Notes: generated by a model from the sequence alone, not told the origin. A DNA stretch of 64,000 bases from Cryptomeria japonica (GCF_030272615.1 NC_081405.1:155169613-155233612); one strand, 5' to 3'; positions 47,720-59,479 are shown, numbered from the stretch's first letter. Translations and numbers: made by a program.

Positions 47720-49618
47720 ATGATTGTGCTCTCATGGAATGTAAGGGGGTTGAACAACATCCCTAGACAAAAGGTTGTTCACAGATTAATTGACTCTGAG
47801 TCTCCTGATGTTGTTTTTATTCAGGAAACCAAGCTTTCAGTGGATGGTTTGGCTAGTTATGCTTTGTGTGTTTGGCCCTAGGGCCTTTGGCAGGGAGTGA
47901 ACTCTCATGGCAGTTCAGGGGGGATTGCTTGCTTCTGGAACCCGAGGAAAGTTTCCCCTTTATGGTGGTTTTCTAGCAGTTCTTCCATTTCTATGGTCGC
48001 TTCTAGCTTTGAGACTCGAGAAAGATGCCTCTTTTGTAATATTTTTGCTCCTACTGATCTTGTGGGTAAGTCACATCTTTGGGCTCACATCAATCTTGTT
48101 CTAGCTCAAGATCCTTTTCTCCCCTAGATTTTGGCTAGAGATTTTAATGTCGTTTCTAGTTTGGAGGAAAAGCGAGGTGGATTATTCAGGATAGATCTTT
48201 CCTCAAATTTATTCAAAGATAATATTGGTCTCTTGAATCTCATTGATGTGAAGCCAATTCATGGTGTCTTTACATGGAATAATAGGAGTGGTGTTGAGGC
48301 TATCTCTGAAAGGTTTGCTATATTTTTGGTTTCCTTCTATTGGGTGCATGATAGGTGGTCCACCAATTCAAAAATTCTTGATTGGAAGGGTTATGATCAT
48401 TGGCCTATTAAGCTTTCTATTACATCTTTTAGAACCTCCAAAAATCCCTCTTTCAAATTTCAATAGATGTGGCTTCATGATTAGTTGTTGAGGGATCTTA
48501 TAGCTGCTTGGTGGTATGAAGGGGTGCCTACCCACGGGCGTGGTCTGTACACCTTTGGTAAGAGATTACGACATGTGAAATATAGGTTTAAGAGGTGGAA
48601 TAAACAATGTTTTGGGAATTTGTATAGACACATGATGGCAAATCAATCCAAGCTGGATGAGGTTTCATGTCAAATTAGGGATCAAGGGATGACTGTGGAG
48701 CTCAGTATGGATGAGTCCCTTGCTCTAAAGGACTTAGAAGAGTGGGAGTTGCATGAGGAGATTTTCTGGAAACAAAAGTCTCGTGTGGATTGGCTCCAAG
48801 AAGGTGATAGAAACACTTATTTTTTTCATATTTTTGTTAAGGCTTGAAGGTATGGTAACTCTATTACCTCTCTCATATCTTCATAAGGGGTTCATCTTTC
48901 ATCTAAAGAAGAAATTGCTATGGAAGATGTTAGTTTTTTTTCTAATTTGTTTACCATAGAGGATCCTCAAGCTATGGTGGAAGAGAGGGCCATTTTGAAC
49001 TGTATTCCCCCTCTTGTCTCTGTTGAAATGAATGATGCTCTCTTGCACCCCATTTTGTTGTCTAGACTTGAGGGGGTTGTGTTTCAAATGAAAAAAGGCA
49101 AGGCTACTAGCCCTGACGGGTTTCCTATTGAGTTTTTTCAAGAATTTCAAGAGATTATAAAGTATGATCTTCTAGATGTGGTCCAAGAAATCTCATAGGA
49201 ATAAACAAATGCTCAAATATATGAATTCTACCTTCTTGGCTCTCATTCCTAAGAAGGAGAGGGCTAATAGCTTGGATCAGTACAGGCCTATTGCTTTATG
49301 TAATGTTGTCTACAAGATAATCACTAAATTGATTGCTGAACGACTCAAACCTCTCCTCTGCACTTTGGTTTCTAAGGAGAAAGGTGATTTCATTGATGGA
49401 ATACAGATCCTTGATGGAGTTGTGATAGCAATGGAGGTTATTCATTCAATGGCTTCCTCTAAGGAGAAGGCTATGTTTATTAAACTTGACATGGCCAAAG
49501 CTTATGATAGGGTGAGCTTGGATTTCTTATAGAAGATCATTGTGGCTTTTGGTTTTGGAGAAGAGTGGGTGAATTGGGTTCTTAGTTGTGTGACTTCTAC
49601 CTCTTTCTCGGTTCTTAT
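47720..49618 (+). pseudogene. LINE-2 ORF2, endonuclease and first half of RT
   Basis: Starts MIVLSWNVRGLNNIPRQKV, the classic L1 endonuclease opening, with FIQETKLS carrying the Glu. DFNVVSSLEEK keeps the catalytic Asp and Asn, although the usual GDFN reads RDFN. FTWNN and YDHWPIKLSI (the SDH equivalent) follow. The RT begins with KATSPDGFPIEFFQ, YRPIALCNVVYKIITKLIAE, and FIKLDMAKAYDRVS (first catalytic Asp). Several stops, and one frame change near 49185 where an extra A is present relative to LINE-3, break the frame. Element E cuts it at 49618. Confidence 0.9.
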
Positions 49619-50413
49619 TGTTAGGGGTCCCATAGATACTGAGAGAGGGGGGGGGGGTGAATCAGTATCTAACCGGTAATTAGAATTTCTCAACTTAAAA
49701 CATGTAGCACATAATATAACAGTGTACCGGTATGCAAGAAATAATGCAATAAACAGAATCAAGAACATCCACATGAAAAACACACCATAACACAAGATGT
49801 TAATGAGGAAACCCAGTGTGGGAAAAACCTTGGTGGAATTTGTGACCCACAATATCCACTCACTGGCCAATAAGAGAATATTACTTACAATAGGGGCCTA
49901 CACATGCAAGAAGGCCAACTGCCTAGAGCTCACTGCTCAATGGGAAGTCACACTAACTTACAATAAGGATTATACAAATCCAATATCTTGTACTGCTTTA
50001 TAATAGCATCTTCTATGCCAGATTCAGTACTAGTTCCTGCTCTGTTCTTTTCATATACCTCTTGACCTATATTTCGCAGATTAGGTTTGCCTAATATTTT
50101 CTTTTATGCTTCTCTATCACATCTCATAAATGTCTACAATGATCTCTTTTATATATAAGAGTCATTTTACAATTTGCCAAGTCGGCTTACACATTTTTAC
50201 AATAATAAACAAAATATAATATAACAAAATCCTATCGGCCTCTGTGCCGGTATACTTTCTTTCTTCTGTGCCGGTACCAGTGTCTTGAGTGTCGGTGTGG
50301 AGTGTGATCAACTGATGCCAGTATAATGTCTTTGCCGGTGCCATAGGATTGAAAGGTTGCCATCAATGACAAAACCTTCAATCACATACAATGTCTCATT
50401 GGAGTGTGCATAT
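49619..50413 (-). repeat. Element E left LTR (3' LTR of the element)
   Basis: Matches 54204-54976 except for the last few bases at its inner end, which are not preserved, and a small length difference near 50240-50280. It contains a G11 run near 49648 and the hairpin segment at 49806-49830. Confidence 0.88.
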
Positions 50414-50715
50414 TTCTCTATATCATCTGCCGGTTTATCAATTTCCTCAGTCACTAGAGGCTCACTAGCCATATCTGACTCTTTTGTTGTATCTTTGTCT
50501 ACTACTATGTTGATCTTCTGAGTATCAACATTCATAGTATATAGGACTTAAGGATTAGGATTATTATCCTCTACATCCATACTCTCGACTGTCGGTTGAT
50601 CTTCATTAGTTGTTGATTTTACCAGTGGAGTATTTAAAGAAGGTGGGGGTAAGTTGTCTCTAACCTTGATACTTGGTGGTCCACCAACTTTACCTTTCCC
50701 CTTGTCTCTATCTTT

Positions 50716-52686
50716 CTAATATACCTTTATGGGTTTAGGGTTCCTGTACTCTTCTTGTTTTTCTTTCTCAACTAGGAATATATCCCATCCATCTTCTGTT
50801 TCCTTTGTCACTTCATTAACTCTTCCTGCCATTAGTGAAAAATGCCGGTGTGCAGTAGAGAATACTGACCGGTTGGCCTTTGCAATCAGGGCATCAATTT
50901 CTTGTGGAGAGTTTACCAGATATACAACAAGTAGCTTCTCAATTTTTATTTTCTTATCCAATTCTATCTCTGCCTATCTTCTTGCCTCTAGTCTTTTGAT
51001 TAATTCATCTGGTATTTCATTGACTACTTCCATCAAAAATTTCTTGTACATATCCATGTGCAATATAACACTATTTTCAACTTATTCTTTCTCATTAGCT
51101 ATTAGAGTGTCATATATTTTCTCTATGTTCTTCAGTTTACCTTCCTCTGTGATTTCATTCAGCAGTATATTAAGAGGGGCCAAGTCTCTATTTGTCCTTT
51201 TTTTCTTCTTGGGTGTCAGTTTCTTCTTTGGTGTGGCCTTTCTAACTGGAGATCTCACAGCTTGTTGCTTTTGCCTTGTCCTCCTAGGTGAAGGTGTGGT
51301 TGCCGGTGAGGGATCTCTTTTTCTTACAACTCTTTTAAAAGTTGCAGGCATGTCACTTCCTGAAGAAGTACCTACCGGTGATAGGTGAGTTTCAGGCTAT
51401 GGAGCTGCTAACTCATCCTCTGTTATGTTGGTTTTCTTCAATACATCTTCCTTAATGGCTTTTGCTTGTCTAGACCCTTTCCTTACAACTGCCTCAACCT
51501 TTTTCACCCTTTTCTTTGATTGAATTTGGCTTTCTATGGTTTCAGAACTACCAAATAGTTCTTCTTTTGGTTCTCTGGGGGCTTCCAGAAGTGCTTTGGC
51601 ATATGTTTCAACTATGTGATCATCTATTTCATAGCCCATCTCGGTTACCCAAACTATCCTTGGGATGACCGCTTCCATCCAGATTTCATCTTTCTTGATG
51701 ACAAAGCATATATCATCTTTGTATTTGTCTATAATCTTCTGTGATAACCTTACTCTTTTCTTCATTTTGGCTTTTAATGCTTGGAAAAAGTCATGAATAC
51801 TTTTTTCCTTGTTCTCACCCATGTTATTGAATAGTTGAGTCAATTTTTTGCCTACCGGTATGTCATATCCAAGTTCTTTGTAACCTATTTCGGGAACTTG
51901 TTTCGTTATATGTAGCATTAGGCATACTAACAGATTTCCAAATCTGAAAGTTCCTTTCTTGTCCTTCTTGATCTTTCCAAGATTGTCAATTAATTCATCC
52001 TTTAACCACTCACATATGTCAGTTTTTGCATTGTCTATGACCATGTCATAAGCACTCTTAATGCATAAACTTGAAACTAAATTAAGTCTATTAGCATGAG
52101 TAGCTTTATACCCTAATATCATACTGATGAATCTCACATTGACATCTTTTACGTCATTAACCCTTAGAGACCTCTTGTCAAATGTTGCACCAGTTAGGTT
52201 TATAACTAGGTCATTGGAAACTTTCTTGGTTTTATCTGGTCTTTTACCGGTGGTCGGTAACCCTGTGACAACTTTCACACTTTCCTTGGTGATCTTATGG
52301 ATTGCATCTAACCAAAAAAATTCTCCATGTACCCTGCTTAAAACTATCCTAATCACATTATTTGGAAATTCAAGAATGCTAAGGATCTCTGTAAATCCTA
52401 GGGTCTCAATGATCTTGTGTTCATCTTTTACATTGCCAGTATTACCACATATCACAGTTTTATACATGGTTTTAATTTCCTCATCTTCTAACTCTTCAAT
52501 GTTGCAGTGGATGTACATTTTGGGGTCTTCAGCATATACAACTCACTTAGGAATTTGAGAAAAAGCACCTAAGGTATCATCCTTCTTTGCTATCTCAGAA
52601 ACTAACTGAAATATGGGCCTAGGTCTTTTTATTACTTCAACAATAGTAGGGTTTGCTATATATTCAATTGCAGAGGTGGATGCCAT
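50716..52686 (-). pseudogene. Element E second protein: 'SRVHG/DDICF' family
   Basis: The region starts MASTSAIEYIANPTIVEVIK at 52686; the long open part is 51397-52518. Conserved blocks are IRIVLSRVHGE, HKITKESVKVVTGLPTTG, the long helical middle with FRFGNLLVCLMLHI, then YKDDICFVIKKDEIWMEAV and VTEMGYEIDD. These align in the same order with element C. A basic tail follows (TPKKKLTPKKKKRTNRD, 51082-51351) and then a Glu/Lys-rich helical end. The VTGLP block recalls plant mobile-domain or plant-transposon-associated proteins. No nuclease or polymerase motif is visible. Function unknown. Confidence 0.78.
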
Positions 52687-53040
52687 GATTAAATACCTTT
52701 TACTGCCTTGGATGGATGATTTCTTGGAGTGTTCTTGCTTCTTGGTCGAAATGCCTTAGCTTGGAATCTTTGCGCTCTTCAAAAATTTGAAATCACGGTG
52801 AAATGAAATGGAGCCAAAACCTTAATTTTATAATGTCTTTTCACATTAATTGCATGTCGGTTAAGTATTCACTTAACATTGTTTGCTGGTAATAAGTAAT
52901 TTCCAACTTCTTATCTCCAACCGAGGGAATAATAGCACATGTATCAATAGATTGCCAAACCCTCAAGGAAATTTTCTTCAATTAGATGAAGAACTTCCTG
53001 TTGGTGGAGCACTGCTCTATCCTTCTGGTGAAGCATCACT

Positions 53041-54132
53041 CTATCCTACCAGTGAAGTATTGATTGGTTCTACCATTGGAGGAGTATTCCCAATATTTAG
53101 ATCACCTTTTCTAATCCATTGTTTTGAGAATTCTTGCTTAGCCTCTTCAACTTTTTCTTTACCTTTCAAGCTAGAACTTTTGTTGTCTACCAGTGTTCCT
53201 TTACTTCTATAGAATTTAGCAATATGCCCAATCTTGTTACATGCATAACAAGTTACATTATTTTTTTGAATAGCTTTCCCATAACCTATGCTAGTTTGTG
53301 TTCTGCATTGATTAGATAAATGTCCAAATCTTTCACAAACATAACATCTCACATTCATTTTGCAGTTTTCAAAGTTGTGACCAACTTTGTTGCATTTAGA
53401 ACATTGACCGGTGGGTGTGTTGATATTCTGATAATTTCTAGATCTACATTCATTTGCTCTATGACCATACTTATTATAGTTAAAGCATTTACCATTGAAT
53501 TTATAAGCATTAGGTTGTCTTACCGGTTTGCTATGATCCTGAGTATTTGCAGTACCAGAGCTTTCACCAACTTCAAAGCCAATTCTAGAAGTGTCACCTT
53601 TAGGTTTTTGATTCTTCAGCAAGGTGCCAAGTTCCTTTGAGCTTTTTTTGAATTTTTCTTTGTGTTGATTTGCAGTTTCTAGTTCTCTTTCTAGGACTTC
53701 TTTTTGTCTCATCAGTTCATTTGAGTCATTTTGAGTATGCATCAGATCTGTCTTCAACATGTCATTTTCATAGCTAAGTTTTGTGTTCTCATTTGCTACA
53801 TCACTTAGTCTTCTGGTCAATTCTTCTTCGTTCTTCTTCCTATCCTCAATTCTTTGCAAAATCTCAGTCATATCCTGCATCTCATTCTTTGTTGTCATGA
53901 TCTCTTGTTTTAACTTGCTTATCATATCATTAAGTGATTCCTTTTCATCATTCTCATTTTGCAATTTTTCACAAAGTTCCCTTCTCTTATTTCTTGCAAC
54001 AATAAAATTTTCTTGAAGTGCCTGAATGATGTCCTGAGCTGCTCTTAAATCATCTTCTAATTTGATATTTTTCAACTTTTCTGCATCATAGTCTGTAAGA
54101 GCTCCTTCCAGTTGCTTCATCAGATTTTCCAT
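53041..54132 (-). pseudogene. Element E coiled-coil and CCHC protein (first protein)
   Basis: Opens MENLMKQLEGALTDYDAEKL at 54132 and reads openly for about 360 codons. Residues 1-190 are a strongly predicted coiled coil (for example KESLNDMISKLKQEIMTTKN). Then come four closely spaced CCHC-type segments between about 53470 and 53210, including CSKCNKVGHNFENC and CYVCERFGHLSNQC. A Lys/Glu-rich end finishes it. It is the counterpart of 25298-26587 (C) and 7815-9111 (A), and the best preserved of the three. Confidence 0.88.
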
Positions 54133-54189
54133 CTTTACCGGTGTCAAGATCTTCCTCAAGCTGTTAGGCTTTTGAAAATAGAGGACCGG

Positions 54190-54201
54190 GCTCTGATACC
54201 A
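54190..54201 (-). promoter_or_regulatory. Element E primer-binding site (tRNA-iMet)
   Basis: Minus-strand TGGTATCAGAGC is an exact plant Copia consensus, two bases inside the LTR at 54204. Confidence 0.92.
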
Positions 54202-54203
54202 AT

Positions 54204-54976
54204 TGTTAGGGGTCCCACAGATACTGAGAGGGGGGGGTGAATCAATATCTAACCGGTAATTAGAATTTCTCAACTTAAAACATGTAGAACATAATATAAC
54301 AGTGTACCAGTATGCAAGAAATAATGCAATAAACAGAATCAAGAACATCCACATGAAAAACACACCATAACACAAGATGTTAATGAGGAAACCCGATGTG
54401 CAAAAAACCTCGGTGGGATTTGTGACCCATAATATTCACTCATTGGCCAATAAGAGAATATTACTTACAATAGGGGCCTGCACATGTAGGAAGGCCAACT
54501 GCCTAGAGCTCACTGCTCAATGGGAAGTCACACTGACTTACAATAAGGATTATACAAATCCAATATCTTGTACTGCTTTACAATAGCATCTTCTATGCCA
54601 GATTCAGTACCGGTTCCTACTCTGTTCTTTTCATATACCTCTTGACCTATATTTCGCACATTAGGTCTGCTTAATATTTTCTTTTATGCTTCTCTATCAC
54701 ATCTCATAAATGTCTACAATGATCTCTTTTATATATAAGAGTCATTTTACAATTTTCCAAGTCAGCTTAGACATTTTTACAATAATAAACAAAATATAAT
54801 ATAACAAAATCCTGTTAGCCTCTATGCCGGTGCCGGTGTCCTGAGTGTTGGTGTGGTGTGTGATCAGCTGATGCTGGTATAATGTCTTTGCCGGTGCCAT
54901 ATGATTGCAAGGTTTCCATCAATGACAAAACCTTCAATCACATACAATGTGTCATTGGAGTGTGCATATGCCAACA
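54204..54976 (-). repeat. Element E right LTR (5' LTR of the element, 773 bp)
   Basis: Both termini are intact (TGTTAGGGG and GCCAACA on the plus strand). It is followed by GTTAT and the resumed LINE-2 RT. Confidence 0.92.
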
Positions 54977-54981
54977 GTTAT

Positions 54982-57385
54982 TAATGGAGAAACCTCATAA
55001 TTGTTTAGTGCTTCATGGGGGCTTTGGCAAGGGGACCCTTTATCTCCCTATTTATTTATTCTCATGGCTGAAGGTCTTGGCAGATTTCTCACTTCTTAGG
55101 TGAGACATGGTCTTATTCAGGGTTGGAGTTGGAGCAATGCTCTACCTCCCTACTCTCATCTTTAGTTTGTGGATGGCATAGGTTTGATGGGCAGGGCCAG
55201 AATAAATGAGGTAGTGAATTTCAGGAGAGCTTTGGATATCTATTGCAAAGCCCCAGGTCAGAAAATTAATGAAGATAAATCATCCATATATTTCTTTAAT
55301 ACCCCTCAGCTTATTTAGAATAAGATTGCCAGGATCCTCAGATTTTAGATGGGGCCCCTTCCTTTGTTGTACCTCAGGATTCCTTTAGATTTGGGGGTTC
55401 AATGCGAAGATTTTTGGCAAGGAATTTTGGATAAATTTCATTGCAACATTAATCATTGGACTTATAGGTGGTTATCCTCTGCTGGAAGAGTGATTCTTCT
55501 GAAGACTATGGTGCAAGCGCTTCCCATTTATAGGTGTTTTGTGCAGGCTCCCCTCTCCATCTTTGTGAGAGAGTTCGATGCTCTTTCCCATCAATTTCTT
55601 TGGTCTAGTAGTTTTCTTGTTTCTTAGTGTATTTTTGTTAAATGGGACTCTGTTTCTAGACCAAGACATGCTGGGGGTCTTGGCCTCAGATCTATTGCTT
55701 TGGTTAGCAAGGCCTTGGCGGCTAAGCTGTATTGGAGGTGTTGTAACAGTCGGGATCAGGACTGGGCCAAGATTTTAATCCACAAGTATCTCCCTGGTGC
55801 TAATGATCATGAGGTGCCTCATCTTAGTTAAGTGGACAGGGGCTCTTGTATCTGGGATACTCTTAAAAAAGGTGCCCAACTTATTAAAGATGGCCTTTTC
55901 TGGATTTGTAATAGAGGCTCTAAATCTCTTTTTTGGCAGGACTCTTGGGATGGTCACTCTCCTATTCTGTCTAGTTATCCACAACTTCAACCTCTTTGCA
56001 ACATTTTCACTGATGTTGGATGGGTTAAGGTGGAGAATTTTAAAACGGTTAGGTGCATGGGACAGGTTGAGGTGACTTGTTGGAAGGATCCTCTTGAATG
56101 GCCCTTGGGTGGCTTAGATGAAGATCGTGTGGTCTTGGTTAATATCTTGGAGGGTAGGTTATGTAATTCCCTCAAGAAGGAAATTTTTTGGCTTGGGGTC
56201 CTAACCCAAAAGGCAAGTTTTTTGTTGCTGAAGGTTATGCTCAACTTGATAGGCAATTGCATGGCCTGACATATGTTCCCTAGTGGAAGAAGGTTTGTAA
56301 TAGCTTCTCTTGGCCAAAATGTAATTTTTTCTTATGGCCGGTTGCTCAGAGGAAATGCCTCACATGGGAGAATCTTCGTAAGAGAGGCTTCCAAGGACCA
56401 TCTATCCGTTATCTATGTATGCATAATGAGGAAGACTGCTCCCACTTGTTTTTTCTATGCCCTTTCTCTAGGGAGATTTGAAACAAGTGGTGGGAGGCTT
56501 GGCAACATGCTTGTTTTCATGCCACCTCCTTAATTGACTTTTGGGATAGCTTGGGCAGACCCCCAACAAAGACCTCTTTTCTTCAAGTGGCTTGGGCTAT
56601 TGGGTCAGCCCTTATTATTTGGAATTTGTGGCTAGAAAGGAATCAAAGGGTCTTTTGTTATTCACATATAGGGAGTCAGCTCTGGTCAAAGATAGTTAAT
56701 AGGTTTTAGGATATGATCTTGACTAAGTGCAATTTGTTTGAAAATGTTGATCTGGGCGATTATGCTATTGTAAGGAATCTGCAATTGGAAAACATTAAAA
56801 TGGACTGTGCTACTGGAAATAGATCTCAACATGCGGAGTAGTGGATAAGTAGAGATGGAAGGTGAATTCCCCCTCCTGTGAGAATATTAAAAGTTAATAT
56901 AGATGGCTCTTCCTGTGGGAATCCTAGACATGCAAGTATTGGAGGTATAGGTAGAGGTGATGATGGTTTTGCAGTTTTTTCTTCTCTATTTATAATGGGT
57001 AGCACTCTAACAATCTTATGGAGGCCCTAGCTATTAAGATTGTTGTTGAGCGAGGTTGTTCTTTAGGATGGAGGAAGATTATTTGTGAGTCAAAGTCTCA
57101 GATTGTTGTGGACATGTTGAACAAACAAATTTGAATGATGTGAGTTGGCAATTTGCTTCTATGGTCAGACAGATTTTACAACTATGTAATACATTGGAAT
57201 TTGTCTCCTTTTGTCATATTCCTAGAGAGTGGAATAGAGTTGCTAATTGTTTGGCCAAGTGGGCTTTAGGGCATGTTGATGGCTGGGATTTTAGTGGAAG
57301 GGATGGTCTACTACCTAATTATCTCAAAAATTTAGATAGGTTAATGGTAGAAGACAGAATGATGCAAGAGCACCTAGTGGTGTAG
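54982..57385 (+). pseudogene. LINE-2 ORF2, second half of RT, zf-RVT and RNase H
   Basis: Resumes at the RT after element E. PYLFILMAEGL-type sequence precedes the catalytic block, which reads FVDGIGLMG where LINE-3 has FVDDIGLVG, so one catalytic Asp is lost. SSAGRVILLKTMVQALPIY and FDALSHQFLWSS follow. The zf-RVT is near 56285-56470 (CLTWENLRKRGF, CSHLFFLCPFSREI). RNase H runs from about 56880 (VNIDGSSCGNP, CESKSQIVVDML) to IPREWNRVANCLAKWALG near 57240, ending at the stop at 57385. Several frame changes and stops are present. Confidence 0.9.
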
Positions 57386-57467
57386 GATCATTTTCCCTTT
57401 TATGTTTGTTTCCTTTTCATTGTCATTTTTGAGGCCCTTCGAGGCTCTGGATGAGCCTAGTTTTTGG

Positions 57468-57606
57468 TGTTTTCACAATCAGATTTATGTAAAAACTTTT
57501 GAGGTATTTACATTTAAAACAAAGATTATACCTGTAGAAACATGATATCTACGGAGTCTAAGAATCCTAAAACTCAAGGCTGTGATGTTGAGATCTCTTT
57601 GGCATT
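57468..57606. repeat. 139-bp direct repeat, right copy
   Basis: Matches 45138-45276 with three transitions and starts immediately after the LINE-2 3' remnant. See the left copy. Confidence 0.93.
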
Positions 57607-58435
57607 CACTTGCATTCCCTTCAAACTATTATATACCTATTGATGGCATATTTTCTTATAATAATAAATAATAATTTATGAGGTGGATAAAGGTTAGGGC
57701 TCTTTCAAAATTTTTCCTGTTTAATTAATAAAAAAAAAATTGGTTTCTTTTATTTCCTTTTGAAAATGTTGATCTATTCTAAGATGTTTGATATTTTGAC
57801 CTATTTTCTTTTGAACATGTATTTAATCTCACTAATAAGACGAGCAAAATGTTGAGCATATAAAGGAGCCTCTGAAATCCCAATAACAATATCTTTGACA
57901 TCTTAATTTGTTTTTAGAAGAAAAATCTAAAAAGATACAAGAAGCTCTCTTAATTGCTTCAATCATTAGAATAATTTATATGTATTTTTTTTAGATATAA
58001 TTAGTGAATTTTTAGACACTAAAAATATTTTATTCCATCTCTGTATTGTGGACATTCTACCTATTATTGACAAAAAGCTTTCAAAATCTATCATTTAACA
58101 AAACAAAATTACTGTAATAGGTCGTAGATGAAACTTTGCTTGCATTATCCCAACTTGTGAAACATCATTTTCCTCCTAATTTACAATAGAGTTAAGATTA
58201 TTTATTCATATTAATGGCACTACATTACTATAAAGCTGAAGATTGTGGGACTTGGAAAAACACAAATTAGGAGGAAAAATGGAGATTAGATCCATTGCAA
58301 GCAAAGTTTGTTTGTTTCTCTTTTACACATAGAATTGAATATTGCAAGGAATGCTTGTTTGTTTCCAATTTATAGAGGAAAATCATTTGTGAAGAAGGTG
58401 GGTGCAAATTTTCTACTTCTTTTAGTATGCAATGA
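57607..58435. other. Single-copy spacer between the two LINE units
   Basis: About 830 bp found only once in the window. The minus strand has short coding-like islands (for example EAPLYAQHFARLISEIKYMF near 57800-57870) and a 108-codon frame (58267-58593) that extends into the duplicated flank. I cannot assign them; a decayed host gene is possible. Confidence 0.35.
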
Positions 58436-59145
58436 ATTTGGTGTTCTACTTTTCCCGTGTGCATTGAAATAGGAACCATGTTGTGTTTGGCAAGGTTTAA
58501 TAATAATTGATGAATCTTGGTACGTCGAAATGTAAGGAAGAACATGCTTTGGTTGGTTGATGAGTGCTTTATTGGCATGCGTTTAATATCCATTTAATGC
58601 AACCCTAAGAAATAATGATGGGGAAAAACAAAAACTCTATGAAACAAGTGTCACGTAGTGGCTAGTACTCGCCATTTAGATTTGTAATAGTAATCGAGTA
58701 TGTTTTTTTTCAAACAATTATCAAATAGAAGAGATTAATTTTTTTTTTAACCATAACTTTAATTGAATCCTAACCTTAATTAAGTTGTAATCCTATTTGA
58801 ACCCTAACTATAATACTAATTGAATGTTAATTATAAATTTAATTGAATCCATATTTAATGCATAATAATCCATAGCCTAAATTGAGCACTAATCTTTACC
58901 CTTATCCTAACCATATTTTAACTCTAATAAAAGTCATGTCTCTAATTCCAATTATAACTTTAATCTTAATTGAATTGTATTCCAAACCTCTTTGAATCCT
59001 AACCATAATTTAACCCTAACACTAAATCAAAAGTTTTACCTATATGCCTAGTTAATCCTTAACCCTAACTCCAATTTAACTTTATACCTAACCCTTACCC
59101 TAATTAAATCCTTACCTTAACCATGTTTGAACTATAACCATAATT
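58436..59145. repeat. Second copy of the 710-bp flank with telomere-like tract
   Basis: Collinear with 45277-45986. The tract from about 58750 is rich in AACCCTAA, CCTTAACC and TTAATTGAATCC words. It ends AACTATAACCATAATT (59130-59145), the 5' copy of LINE-3's target duplication. Similar telomere-like sequence resumes at 63206 on the far side of LINE-3. Confidence 0.9.
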
Positions 59146-59479
59146 GAAAAGGAACCCCAAATATATGAAAATGATGGCTCTGCGTTTGCGTGGGTGTCGT
59201 GCTAGGGCCGATGTGCCCTATCCTGTGTCCTACGCTCTGCTTGCTTCATTCCAGGGGAGGGGGGTGGTTCATGTTTGCTGGGGGTTGGTTTTTGCTTGCC
59301 TATGGTCAGGTTTTCTGGGTTGCTGCAGGGTTTTTTTGCAACCCTTTTCTATTTCTTCTGCTCTGGGTTCCCGTTAGGGGTGTGTGGGGTTTTGGGGTTG
59401 GGTTTTCTATCCCTTTTCTTTTTCTTCTTTTGGTATTTTCTCTAGTTTCATGGAGAATAGAGGATTATCCTCTTCTTAG

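Larger units (their letters stand above)
49619..54976 (-). mobile_element. Element E: non-autonomous LTR retrotransposon fossil, relative of element C
   Basis: A 5358-bp minus-strand element inserted in the RT of LINE-2. It has TG...CA ends (TGTTAGGGG to GCCAACA), LTRs of about 0.77-0.79 kb, an exact initiator-Met primer site and a near-matching target duplication (CTTAT 49614-49618, GTTAT 54977-54981). It encodes a coiled-coil/CCHC protein (53041-54132) and a second protein (50716-52686), and no recognisable pol. The LTRs differ by about 4-5% by eye, the lowest of the window, so it is probably among the youngest elements here. Lightly broken, with only a handful of interruptions. Confidence 0.92.
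45987..57467 (+). mobile_element. LINE-2: L1-type LINE with complete domain set, split by element E
   Basis: A plus-strand LINE of about 6.1 kb of own sequence. It has a GT-rich 5' leader (45987-46319), ORF1, ORF2 with endonuclease, RT, zf-RVT and RNase H, and an 80-bp 3' untranslated remnant (57386-57467) without poly(A). Element E is inserted in the RT. The sequence is about 95% identical to LINE-3 in a 100-bp sample counted by eye, and both start at the same base of the same flank, so they derive from one insertion. The matching 3' target duplication seen in LINE-3 is missing here. Stops and shifts make it inactive. Confidence 0.92.

Noticed and set aside
50729-51388. 219-codon plus-strand open frame inside element E
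   Set aside because: It is antisense to the second protein of element E, which has homology to element C on the minus strand. The plus-strand product has no domain.
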